NCBI GenBank assembly: GCA_964019335.1
Contig: OZ025684.1
Coordinates: forward strand, 186,001 to 250,000
From: Diplonema japonicum
Lineage: Eukaryota > Euglenozoa > Diplonemea > Diplonemida > Diplonemidae
Reading direction: 5' to 3'
DNA length: 64,000 nucleotides
The notes beneath the pieces were generated by a model, which did not search any database, was not told the origin of the DNA, and saw nothing but the letters and a program-made list of their open reading frames with translations. The position numbers and the translations under genes are program-made. Shown here piece by piece: positions 38,073 through 47,570 of the stretch (position 1 is its first letter; each line of letters opens with the position of its first letter).

Positions 38073-39971
38073 CTACAGTCTCAGTCCAGTTGTGTCAAGT
38101 GCATCAAGAGTATCATAAGAAATGCCCGTCGCGAGCAACTTTGGTTCATACAAGGACATGTCGTCGCTTGATGCCATCAGGTCCTGCACAGCAGACCCCC
38201 TCCAGTAACATTCTTGTACCCACACCCGTTGGCCCTTCACGAAGAGGTACACCTCCGACAGTACATCGCACACCCCTTTCACAAGGACCACCACCATCCC
38301 CGCGAACAGGAGGTGCCCTGCGGTGCTGAACACCCAGTGTTCCACGTCTCCTTTGTAGTACCCTATCCCTGCAAGCACCATCGCAGCCCCCTGCAACCCG
38401 TTCGACACAAACCCATACATAGAGTCCCTCGGCCTTGCATGAGGCCATATCGTCCCTTCCAAGCTTGTCATGATCATGAAGATCAAGGCAGAGAACACAC
38501 AGACATGACCACACCCTGTGTAGTTCTCAGGGTGGATTGCGTAGATCCCACTCAGTGCCAATGCCGCCATTGCCTCGAAGAGCCAGAACCATGCCACCTC
38601 CTGCCGGTAGGTCCGCATCACAGATGAGTACCGCTGCACCCAATGACGCTCAGGGTGCCGCGACACCCACTCCCCTTCACCGAGGAAGATGCGCTCCACA
38701 ACACACCTCGAGTGGCACGCCACGTACAGTGCATCGGCAGGGACACCACGCCGTGCCACGAAGAACATCGTCACAGGTACACCAACACACCCAGCACCGG
38801 AAACAAGACCCAAGAAGAAACCAGGAATCGACGGGGGTTCCAATAAGAGGCCCAGTGAACCGTAGCATGTTCCAAGGAAGAAGACCTGGAAGACAAGAAG
38901 GGGCGAACTGGGAAGGCGAAGGAGGCCCTGTGTGTCCAGTGCCGCGAACAGTCCAAGCTTTCCTCCTCGTCGCTGTCCGAGGGCGTGGACGGTCCTCAGA
39001 ACGAGGTAGCAAACGAAGGCAAACCCAACCATGATGGCGGTGTTCCCTACCACAACCCCAGCGTCCTCACTCCCAAACAGCTCCATCTGCGTCGGGTGCA
39101 GCAGCCAAGGGAGATCCTTCCTTCCGTTGAGGTTGCACCCACCGCTGAGCAGCACCAACATACCTGCGGAGGCTGCAGCACCCCCTCCACCTATCACACT
39201 AGTTACTGCGCCCATGGTGCCCAGCATCTCAATATCAGATCCCAGCAGTGCACTACTCTCAGAAGGAGTCGGCAGGCTGGGTGCTATCGTGGCTGGCGAG
39301 GGTGTGGCTCGTGACAACACGTCTGGCACTATAGTAGTGGTAGGGGTCTTTGTTGGGGAGGCGGTGTCAGGAAACGGAGTCCCTGGTGCAGGAGTGTCAG
39401 GAGAGCTGGTGTCAGGCGACGGGGTGAGAGGTGCAGAAGTATCCGGGAACGGTGTATCAGGCACAGGAGTGTCAGGAGGGTTGGTATCAGGTGAAGGTGT
39501 TTTAGGCGCTGGCGTAGAAGGTGCAGGAGTATCCGGAAACGGTGTATCAGGCGCAGGAGTAGGAGGGGCAGGTGTGTCAGGAGCCAGAGTATCAGGTGCA
39601 GTAGTTTCGGGAGCAGGGGTTTTGGGAGCAGGTGTATCAGGTGCAGGAGCTGGGGTGGGAGGTGATGGTGTGTCGGGTGCATCTGTTCCGCCCACCCATT
39701 TGTAGCAGTTGGGACCAAGGTAGCCAGGGAGGCAGGGGGAGGAGCTAGTGCAAGATGTGCACGAGGACAGGTCATGCATTGCACCGCATAGAAGGCAGCT
39801 GTCCTCAGAACCTTGCTCAACAGGACAGCCTCCTCGTGTGCAGCAATCGGACTCTTTCGGGTTTGTGTCACCTGACCGTGAGCACCCACCGTTCCTTGAA
39901 GACCAGGAGTAACGGCCACTACAGCCGCAAGCGTCTGCAGCAAAGGCATACCCAAGCACTGCATAAAGCAT
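38073..39971 (-). CDS. G5: stalked multi-pass surface protein, array member 5
   Basis: 632 residues from the ATG giving MLYAVLGYAFAADACGC. Same organisation as G4; the membrane module and tail are nearly identical to G4. The stalk (about 95-255) is about 48 residues shorter, lacking several APDTPFPDTPAP steps. The second half of the Cys domain (VEQGSEDSCLLCGAMHDLSS, then SSSPCLPGY) matches G6 rather than G4, and the final GPNCY replaces GPNCD, so this gene looks like a mosaic. Surface role inferred; family unknown. Confidence 0.9.
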   Translation of the reverse strand: MLYAVLGYAFAADACGCSGRYSWSSRNGGCSRSGDTNPKESDCCTRGGCPVEQGSEDSCLLCGAMHDLSSCTSCTSSSPCLPGYLGPNCYKWVGGTDAPDTPSPPTPAPAPDTPAPKTPAPETTAPDTLAPDTPAPPTPAPDTPFPDTPAPSTPAPKTPSPDTNPPDTPVPDTPFPDTSAPLTPSPDTSSPDTPAPGTPFPDTASPTKTPTTTIVPDVLSRATPSPATIAPSLPTPSESSALLGSDIEMLGTMGAVTSVIGGGGAAASAGMLVLLSGGCNLNGRKDLPWLLHPTQMELFGSEDAGVVVGNTAIMVGFAFVCYLVLRTVHALGQRRGGKLGLFAALDTQGLLRLPSSPLLVFQVFFLGTCYGSLGLLLEPPSIPGFFLGLVSGAGCVGVPVTMFFVARRGVPADALYVACHSRCVVERIFLGEGEWVSRHPERHWVQRYSSVMRTYRQEVAWFWLFEAMAALALSGIYAIHPENYTGCGHVCVFSALIFMIMTSLEGTIWPHARPRDSMYGFVSNGLQGAAMVLAGIGYYKGDVEHWVFSTAGHLLFAGMVVVLVKGVCDVLSEVYLFVKGQRVWVQECYWRGSAVQDLMASSDDMSLYEPKLLATGISYDTLDALDTTGLRL

Positions 39972-39983
39972 GGTCAGAATGAC

Positions 39984-39985
39984 CT
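39984..39985 (-). promoter_or_regulatory. Splice-acceptor-like AG ahead of G5
   Basis: Minus strand TACTTACCAACTTTCACAG then GTCATTCTGACCATG, as in G4. Confidence 0.5.
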
Positions 39986-40526
39986 GTGAAAGTTGGTAAG
40001 TAGTTGGCATACAAAAGACAAAACGAAGCATAGTAGACATAGAAAAAAAAGAACAAAGTGGATAAATCCCATTTTCTAGGGGTTTCTTTTTTTTTGGTTT
40101 GCTTGGTTTCCTCCAGCTCTTTTATGTATTCTTTTTTTTTTTTTCTTCCCTGTTTTTTCCTTTTTTATTTTTTTTTATTTTCTAGTTTTTCTTTTTTTTT
40201 TTTTGTTTTGTCGCATGCGCCACCAAGAAATACCACCGGGGATGGAACGCACTGGGTATTCTAATCGATGGGAACCAAAAGAGAATAATAATATGGTAGA
40301 ACTTGTCGTTTCTTTGGCTATTCGCTCGAGTGAGGAGGGGAAAAAAAAAAAGCAAATGCAGTAGAAAGAAGAAGCTCCTTGCCCGGCACAAAGAAAACAA
40401 ATTTATTATCATTCTTTTTTTCTCTTTTTTTTTTTTTTTTAAACTTTTCATATGTAAGCATTGCATCTTAAAATAAAGAAAAATAAAAAAGGAAGACTAT
40501 AAAAAAGAGGGAGAGAGCGCCAGGAG

Positions 40527-40567
<41 letters not shown>

Positions 40568-41501
40568 ACCTTTTAACATACTCAACCTTAACGGCAGTCC
40601 CCCAGTAGGCCTACAGCGAAAACTACGCTGGCGGTTGGGGAGCTTAAGGTAGGGTCCCTGTTACCCAACGTAATCGAATCGATGGGGGGCGGGGGAAGTG
40701 AAAAAAAAAAAATAGTTATTAACACAAAGGATTAGAAAAACTCGTTCAATATCAAGGAAGAAAATACCAAGAGACCAAGCGGGACCATTAAGGCTTCTTC
40801 GGAATGTTCACACGAAAGAAGATTTCGCAATGGAGGGGGAAAAACATATGTATTAGCTAGCAGTAGCAAAGACAAAAGGAACCATTTTTTTTTTTTCTAT
40901 CCTCAAAAGAGATAATGTTTTCTTTCCCCTTTTAACCAAGGTGATGTATAAGTTTTCCTTTTTTTTTTTTTTTTTTGTTCACCCCCCTTTTTTTTTTTGC
41001 TGAGACTATTATATGTGTTTCACAGAAAAAGAAAAAAAAGGGGGGGGGAAAGGAAGGGTTCAAAGAGGGGGTGGGTGGGAAGAAAAAAAACTCGATTTAT
41101 TTTCGCGGTGCGGCCGTTGGGGTTCGCAGGGGTTCAGTCAAGGATGGCATCTGCGCTCTCTCCAAAAATGGATCTGGTTTGGGTAGATGAGAACAAAGGC
41201 CTCTTGTCGCGTTCCTCAGAGTGTTCTAACAATAACACTCTTCCAGCAAAAAAAAAAAAAAGAAAAGAAAAGAAAAAAGAAAAAAACAGAGAAAAACTAC
41301 GAAGGGTAGAGTTGGTGAAAGAAGTAAAGCGGGAGGAAATAAAGAAAAAATGGAACAAAGAAATCACATAATGCTTGTCTCAAACTGTAAAAAGCAAGGA
41401 CTGCACCAGTAACAAAACTCCAAAAAAAGAAAAAAAGACGACGAAGATAAGCAACGCACGAAAAGCACGCTAGGAAAAAACTACTATCCAAGTCAACGGA
41501 A

Positions 41502-41542
<41 letters not shown>

Positions 41543-42181
41543 AGTGGTGCGTTTGTAGTCAACGACACACCGTGTCTGGTCCCCGTTTCCTCGCGGTAGG
41601 CATCTTTTTATTTTGCCGAAGCCACATGCGAGACAGTTGCACGCAACAAGGTTTGCCATATTTTTGTCTCTCCGCTACGCATCACCCTGGCACAGACCTT
41701 TAAAAAAAAAAAAAAAAAGAGAGGAAAAAAAATTCACTATGATAGGAAACGAAGAAGTTTCCTACATACGACGTTTTCCTTTTGGAGTCACTTCCGTAAT
41801 GTCTTCCATTCCTTTCTTTTCGGTCAGCGATGGCTCCCTCGATGTTCTCCAAGGAGCCGTGCATGGGTACAAAAAAAAGTTCGATTTTAGTGGTGCCATG
41901 CAGTATGTGACACAGCGGCCACCCTTGTGAAACTTCGCCCCGAAGCCTCCCAAGTCCCCTGTGGTCCCGTAGAAAGTAAGAGTGGAGAGGTAAAGAAAGC
42001 TTGGAAAAAAAAAAAAAAAAAAAAAAGGAACAGAATTACGGAGGTTACGTTTATCATTTTTTTTTTCTGTTTTCTTGCTTTTTTTTCTCTCCTTCGAAAA
42101 AAAATAAACAAATCTTGCTCTTCCCTTCCGAGACCTCTCAGAAGAAGGAAAAAAAAAGGTGGGAGGGGGGGGCATTTCATT
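39986..42181. other. Spacer G5-G6 with repeat fragments
   Basis: Contains a long A run (40529-40562), a piece CAGTAGGCCTACAGCGAAAA at about 40604 that also stands at 33843, a repeat at about 41545-41700 shared with 46005-46200, and the motif CACTATGATAGGAAACGAAG near 41733 shared with 35217 and 36740. A plus-strand frame at 41738-41930 has fair composition but no recognisable motif and is not called. Confidence 0.5.
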
Positions 42182-44044
42182 TCACAACAGCATTATGCTG
42201 CGCTCGACTATCTCCACTGAGTCCCATGAGAATCGCAGCCGGGGTTCATACAAGGACATGTCGTCGCTTGATGCCATCAGGTCCTGCACAGCAGACCCCC
42301 TCCAGTAACATTCTTGTACCCACACCCGTTGGCCCTTCACGAAGAGGTACACCTCCGACAGTACATCGCACACCCCTTTCACAAGGACCACCACCATCCC
42401 CGCGAACAGGAGGTGCCCTGCGGTGCTGAACACCCAGTGTTCCACGTCTCCTTTGTAGTACCCTATCCCTGCAAGCACCATCGCAGCCCCCTGCAAACCG
42501 TTCGACACAAACCCATACACAGAGTCCCTCGGCCTTGCATGAGGCCATATCGTCCCTTCCAAGCTTGTCATGATCATGAAGATCAAGGCAGAGAACACAC
42601 AGACATGACCACACCCTGTGTAGTTCTCAGGGTGGACTGCATTCAGGCAGCTCAGCGCCAACGCCGCCATCGCCTCGACAACCCAGAACCATGCCACCTC
42701 CTGCCGGTAGGTCCGCATCACAGATGAGTACCGCTGCACCCAATGACGCTCAGGGTGCCGCGACACCCACTCCCCTTCACCGAGGAAGATGCGCTCCACA
42801 ACACACCTCGAGTGGCACGCCACGTACAGTGCATCGGCAGGGACACCACGCCGTGCCACGAAGAACATCGTCACAGGGACCCCAACACACCCAGCACCGG
42901 AAACAAGACCCAAGAGGAAACCAGGAATCGACGGGGGTTCCAATAAGAGGCCCAGTGAACCGTAGCATGTTCCAAGGAAGAAGACTTGGAAGACAAGAAG
43001 GGGTGAACTGGGAAGGCGAAGGAGGCCCTGTGTGTCCAGTGCCGCGAACAGTCCAAGCTTTCCTCCTCGTCGCTGTCCGAGGGCGTGGACGGTCCTCAGA
43101 ACGAGGTAGCAAACGAAGGCAAACCCAACCATGATGGCGGTGTTCCCCACCACAACCCCAGCGTCCTCACTCCCGAACAGCTCCATCTGTGTAGGGTGCA
43201 GCAGCCACGACAGCTTCTTCCTTCCGTGCAAGTTGCACCCACCGCTGAGCAGCACGAGGGTACCTGCGGAGGCTGCAGCAGCCCCTCCACCAAAGACACC
43301 CAAGGAACCCATCACCTCTATGGGCTCCGTGTCGAGGATGGGCTTGGGCACCTCTTCTTTACTGACACCGCGTTCTGCCGATTCTTGCAAGCCTGTCAAC
43401 GTGGGGGTGGCTGTGAGAGTAGGAGTGGCTGTGACAAACACGGGAGTCTCGGGGATAGGGGTGGGGGCTGCAGTGGAATGAACAACAGGGGCTGCAGTGG
43501 AGGGTATAGGTGCGACAGTGTCAGGAGGCAGCGTAGAAGGTGCCAAGGTGCTGGGCAACAGTGTTGGGGGAACAGGAGTTGCCGGGGCAGGGGTATCAGG
43601 CGCCATTGTATCAGAAACAGGTGTCTTCGGGGCAGGTGTGTCAGGAGCTAGAGTATCAGGAATCGGAGTGTCGGGAGCAGGGGTTTTGGGAGCCAGTGTA
43701 TCAGGTGCAGGAGTGTCCGGTGCTGGGGTGGGAGGTGATGGTGTGTCGGGTGCATCTGTTCTGCCCACCCATTTGTCGCAGTTGGGACCACCGTAGCCAG
43801 GGAGGCAGGGGGAGGAGCTAGTGCAAGATGTGCACGAGGACAGGTCATGCATTGCACCGCATAGAAGGCAGCTGTCCTCAGAACCTTGCTCAACAGGACA
43901 GCCTCCTCGTGTGCAGCAGCTTGCCTCGGCAGACGTCGTGAGACCAAACAGCACACATTTCGCACTTCCAGAAGACCAGAAATATAACCCAGAGCATTTA
44001 CATGCGTCGGCTGCTAAAGCATAGGCTAGCAGCACTCCGAGCAT
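42182..44044 (-). CDS. G6: stalked multi-pass surface protein, array member 6
   Basis: 620 residues from MLGVLLAYALAADACKC; the frame stays open 124 codons further but crosses the acceptor-like AG and loses protein-like composition, so the inner ATG is chosen. Signal peptide, 12-Cys domain, the shortest stalk (about 95-230; APKTPVSDTMAPDTPAPATP type), then a stretch rich in Glu/Ser before the seven-helix module. Within helix 4 it has WFWVVEAMAALALSCLNAVH where the others have WLFEA and GIYA; it also has CNLHGRKKLSW. The tail diverges at the end (RFSWDSVEIVERSIMLL). This is consistent with a recent exchange downstream of the conserved region. Confidence 0.9.
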   Translation of the reverse strand: MLGVLLAYALAADACKCSGLYFWSSGSAKCVLFGLTTSAEASCCTRGGCPVEQGSEDSCLLCGAMHDLSSCTSCTSSSPCLPGYGGPNCDKWVGRTDAPDTPSPPTPAPDTPAPDTLAPKTPAPDTPIPDTLAPDTPAPKTPVSDTMAPDTPAPATPVPPTLLPSTLAPSTLPPDTVAPIPSTAAPVVHSTAAPTPIPETPVFVTATPTLTATPTLTGLQESAERGVSKEEVPKPILDTEPIEVMGSLGVFGGGAAAASAGTLVLLSGGCNLHGRKKLSWLLHPTQMELFGSEDAGVVVGNTAIMVGFAFVCYLVLRTVHALGQRRGGKLGLFAALDTQGLLRLPSSPLLVFQVFFLGTCYGSLGLLLEPPSIPGFLLGLVSGAGCVGVPVTMFFVARRGVPADALYVACHSRCVVERIFLGEGEWVSRHPERHWVQRYSSVMRTYRQEVAWFWVVEAMAALALSCLNAVHPENYTGCGHVCVFSALIFMIMTSLEGTIWPHARPRDSVYGFVSNGLQGAAMVLAGIGYYKGDVEHWVFSTAGHLLFAGMVVVLVKGVCDVLSEVYLFVKGQRVWVQECYWRGSAVQDLMASSDDMSLYEPRLRFSWDSVEIVERSIMLL

Positions 44045-44056
44045 TGGCCAAGTGAC

Positions 44057-44058
44057 CT
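44057..44058 (-). promoter_or_regulatory. Splice-acceptor-like AG ahead of G6
   Basis: Minus strand AAAAACAAATCTCACAG then GTCACTTGGCCAATG. Confidence 0.5.
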
Positions 44059-44709
44059 GTGAGATTTGTTTTTTTTTTCTTAGGGAGCAGCATTTTAAAA
44101 AAGAAGAATTCGATATGATGGGAGAAGTGTCAGCTACGACCCACCAAAAGAAAAAAGAAGAAAATGGGGGGTAGGAGGGGTCACATGGTAGTGGTGAAAT
44201 GGGGTTTTTCAATTTTGCCAGTGCAGAGTACTGGAGCCACCTAACCCATGTACTACACCCCATTTTTTTTGACCAAACAATCGATTTCCGCCTGATTCTG
44301 GGCACTTTTGGGCACCTACGGGGCATTCTCTTTTGCATTTTTAAAAAAGGTGACCACTTGGCCTGTTGTCTCCCCTGTATCTTCTGATTCTTTCTGAAAA
44401 ACTTAGAATTTGACATGGTTTGTACCTGAACGCGGCTCTTTAGGACGCCGCTGCCGTTCGAACAGCAGAATACAGTCTTGCGCTGTCGGATAGTGGACGT
44501 TTCTGTGTTTTGCGCGGCATTTATGAATATCTATCCCAAACCGTGGCTACTGTTTTCAAAAATGCAAATAAAGCATTAACAAGTGCTCAGAAGTGCCCTA
44601 ATCCGGCGGATATTGATTTCTTTTTGGTCATTTTAGAGGGTATTGGGCGGTTTCTTTTACCTAATTTATTTTCCCACTTTTACCACGTTTTTAAGGGGCA
44701 TGTAACCCT

Positions 44710-44833
44710 CCCTGGGGCTATGTTGGCAAGAAACGGGGAAACGGCCCCAAAATAAGGAAACGGTTTCCGTTTCCTTATTTTCAAAAGAAAATAAAAAAGC
44801 TTAGAAACGCCGTTTCCTGGCCAGCATAGCCCT
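44710..44833. mobile_element. Hairpin MITE
   Basis: Ends CTGGGGCTATGTTGGC and, reverse-complemented, CCAGGGCTATGCTGGC; the centre at 44749-44781 is a perfect hairpin with 15-base arms (AAAATAAGGAAACGG) and a TTT loop. The right end abuts an 18-base G run. Related ends appear at 45448-45545 and near 46858. Confidence 0.7.
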
Positions 44834-45447
44834 GGGGGGGGGGGGGGGGGGGCACGTTTTCTTTTTTTTTCTCTTTCTTTCCGTTCTTTTGTTCCTTTTT
44901 TTTTTATTTGCCACCTTGATCCTCCGTCACCTTTTGCTGCAGGTTCTTTTGTTTCTTTTTTCTTTTTAATATTATTATTCTTCAAAAAATGCAACATGGT
45001 TTTCATGAAATCATAATAAACTTGTACTTTCTTTTTGCGCCGAGTAAGGAGTTATTCTTTTTCTTTCCCCTAACTAGAGCGAAAACCAAAACTCAACAAG
45101 TTTTACCATATTACTTTCCCCTTCCCCCCCCCAAAAAAAAGGAAAGAGAAACCAACTGAATCGATATAAAAACAGCAAAACAACAACAGAGATTAAATAA
45201 AAAGAGAGAGTAAGGGCTGGGGAGGGCAGCCCGAGGGGGAATAGACAGAATAAGACAGAAATAAAATATATAGAAAAACAACAAGGGGGGGGGGAGAAAA
45301 TAATGAAAAGGGAATAAAAAAGAAACGAAACTCAGTATTGATCAAACCTCTCAAAGGCTTGTGGAGATTGCTGAGCTATTCTTTTTTATTCTTCATTCTT
45401 TTTCTTTTTGAAAGGGAAAAAAAAGAGAGCCCCCCCCCCCCCCCCCC

Positions 45448-45545
45448 GTCTAATTTGGCAGAATAAACGTTTCCAAGTTTTCTTTTGAAAAAAAATTAAA
45501 AGAAAACGTAAACATTCCCGTTTTTCCTACCAACATAGCCTGGGG
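45448..45545. mobile_element. Hairpin MITE, diverged relative
   Basis: The right end, reverse-complemented, reads AGGCTATGTTGGTAGGAAAA; the left end has TTTGGCAGAATAAACG. Arms contain CGTTT/AAACG and TTTTCTTTT/AAAAGAAAA pairs. Flanked by a C run on the left and G-rich sequence on the right. Confidence 0.5.
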
Positions 45546-45572
45546 AGGGGGAGGGGGGAGGGGTGTGTGTGT

Positions 45573-45605
<33 letters not shown>

Positions 45606-46225
45606 TATACGTCAAAATCTAAATGTTTAACCTTTTATCATGTGGGTAGCTCGCCTTTTCAAAACAGCTTTTCAATCTTTTTTTTTTTTTTTTTTTTTTT
45701 TTTTTCTTTGTTCTAAACAGAACGAAAGCACCATGGAGAGACGCGTGCAATTTCTTCGACCGAAGCTAATCCTCCTTTCGAACACGCTGGGGTTTCCTCC
45801 CCACTCATTTCTCATGGGCTCGTGGAGGATCACGGATAAAAGAAACAAAAAACTCAAATTAACATGCAAACTCCTAAAGCGAAAGCCGCATGCCCTAAAA
45901 AGGGAGGGGGCATGGTCAGTACTGTAGGTATCTCTCAGTTTGATAGCGTCCCAGCAGGTATGGAGAGAACTTTTCCCGACCAAAAAATAAAAAAGAAGAA
46001 AAGTTAGTTTGTAGTCACTGCGACACATTGGAGAGAGCTTCCAACCTATGCGGCACCACCTCTCAGACACGGCGTGCCCTGGTCCCCGTTACCTCGCGGT
46101 CGAGTGGGGGGCATCTTGTTCTTTTACTGAAGCCAAATGCAATCCATGTTAGCCAAGGTTTCGCCTTGTTCTTCCTTGAGACGACGCTTGTTGCTGCCCG
46201 ATTAAAAAAAAAAAAAAAAAAAAAA

Positions 46226-46483
46226 GAGTCGGCTGATTGTTTGTGCAAGCCGTTTTCACCTACAGTAGGGATAAACGGACAAGCTGCCTCTACTCTTTTT
46301 TGCAATAACAATTCTTTTCAAAAATCTGTTTACTTGTTCCAGCAAAAAAAAAAAAAAAAGAGTCGGTTGATTGTTGTTTGTGCACAGCCGGGATTAACCT
46401 GTAGAAGGATAAGCCCAACAATGCTACCACTACTCTTTTTAGCAATAACAATTCATTATCAATATATTGTTTTTCTTGTTCAT

Positions 46484-46486
<3 letters not shown>
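46226..46486. repeat. Two tandem copies of the short AT-rich dispersed repeat
   Basis: 46226-46345 and 46361-46486 each start after an A run with GAGTCGG.TGATTG, share CTACTCTTTTT.GCAATAACA, and end at a new A run. The second is nearly identical to 36958-37080. It resembles two serial insertions of a polyadenylated short RNA into an A run. Confidence 0.65.
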
Positions 46487-46520
<34 letters not shown>

Positions 46521-47570
46521 AACGCTCGCCCTCCCTTCTTAAAGGAGAGACAAAAAGGAGCGAGATGAATAATATTTAAAAAAGGAAAGAAAAAAAAAGA
46601 AAAAAAAGGGGGGGGAGGCTGTTGCCCAATATGTTCCCCTTTTTTTCGTGTTTAAACGAAGTCGAAGACCTGTTCATGTAGGATGGCTCCCCGTGATAAA
46701 AAAAAATATAAAAAAAAAGAATTAAAGGGCCCCCCGAATACTCCCTTTATTTGGGCAGTGTGGTCAAAAAAAAGGGGTGAAGTACATGGGTTAGGTACCC
46801 TGCACAGGCGTAACTGAGAAAAACCCGTTTTACGACTACCCCTGTGACCCCTAACCCTATAGCTGGCAAGAAACGCGTTTCCAAGCACTTTTTTTAAAAA
46901 AAAAGGAAACGGAAACGGAATTATTTGGGGAAAAAAACTCATTGTTTGGGATGGAATTATTCGGGGGTCCCCTTTACTACGGATCTCTTACTGTGGGAAA
47001 AAAAAAGGGGGGGGGGGAGTCTTTCTGATTCTTTTCTTCCTAAAACATTAACGGCCATGAGCATAAGTTAATTTTATTTTATTTTTCAATTCCTTTCTTT
47101 TTTAAAAAAACAAAAAAAAAAAGAAGAAAACCCCTATGATCCCTGCAGTATGCTACTAGCCAGCAATAAAAGCAAAAAAAACCAGCAAGAAAAAAAAAAG
47201 AAAAAAATTGTCGTTGTTCCCCACCCCCCCTTCTTTTGTTTCTTTGGTTCTCTTTCAAGCAAAGAAGCGAGAGAGAAAAAAAAAAAGAAAAAAGGAAAAA
47301 AAAAGGGCAAAAGCAAGACTGAAAGAGAATCTGGCTGTTGTTTGTTACCCGTTAAACACGTTGCCAATGTCCCTCTTTTTGTTTAAGACAAGCCAAAGAG
47401 AGGGGGAAAAAAGGGGGAGGAGAAAAAAAACTGATTCATCGCACAGGCACAACGAAAGCACGACAAGTTTTTTGAAACAGAAAAAAAAAAAAAAAAAAAA
47501 ACCTGGTATATCTTTCTGGATGGCAAGGGCATACTAAATAGAAGATAAATAGACCACCTCTTCCCTATCA

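Larger units (their letters stand above)
34150..40078. repeat. Segmental duplication, block B
   Basis: Partner of block A (27019-33838), lacking the foldback element and the LINE but carrying its own insertions: the TIR element at 35393, the small hairpin element at 36208, and a fragment of the LINE at 37225. Both blocks end at ATAAATCCCATTTTCTAG. Confidence 0.85.
44059..47570. other. Spacer G6-G7, MITE-rich, no gene
   Basis: Besides the elements listed separately, 44173-44300 is repeated in inverted orientation at about 46730-46850 (shared CCTAACCCATGTACT, then a T run and GACCA). About 46005-46200 matches 41545-41700, and 45838-45982 matches 52140-52336. Long T and C runs occur at 45428-45447 and 45575-45603. 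No protein frame is credible. Confidence 0.55.

Noticed and set aside
41613-41930. Plus-strand frame of about 105 codons upstream of G6
   Set aside because: Part of it overlaps a dispersed repeat shared with 46005-46200, and the rest shows no family motif.
44045-44416. 124-codon N-terminal extension of G6
   Set aside because: It would place the signal peptide internally and crosses the splice-acceptor-like site common to all array genes.
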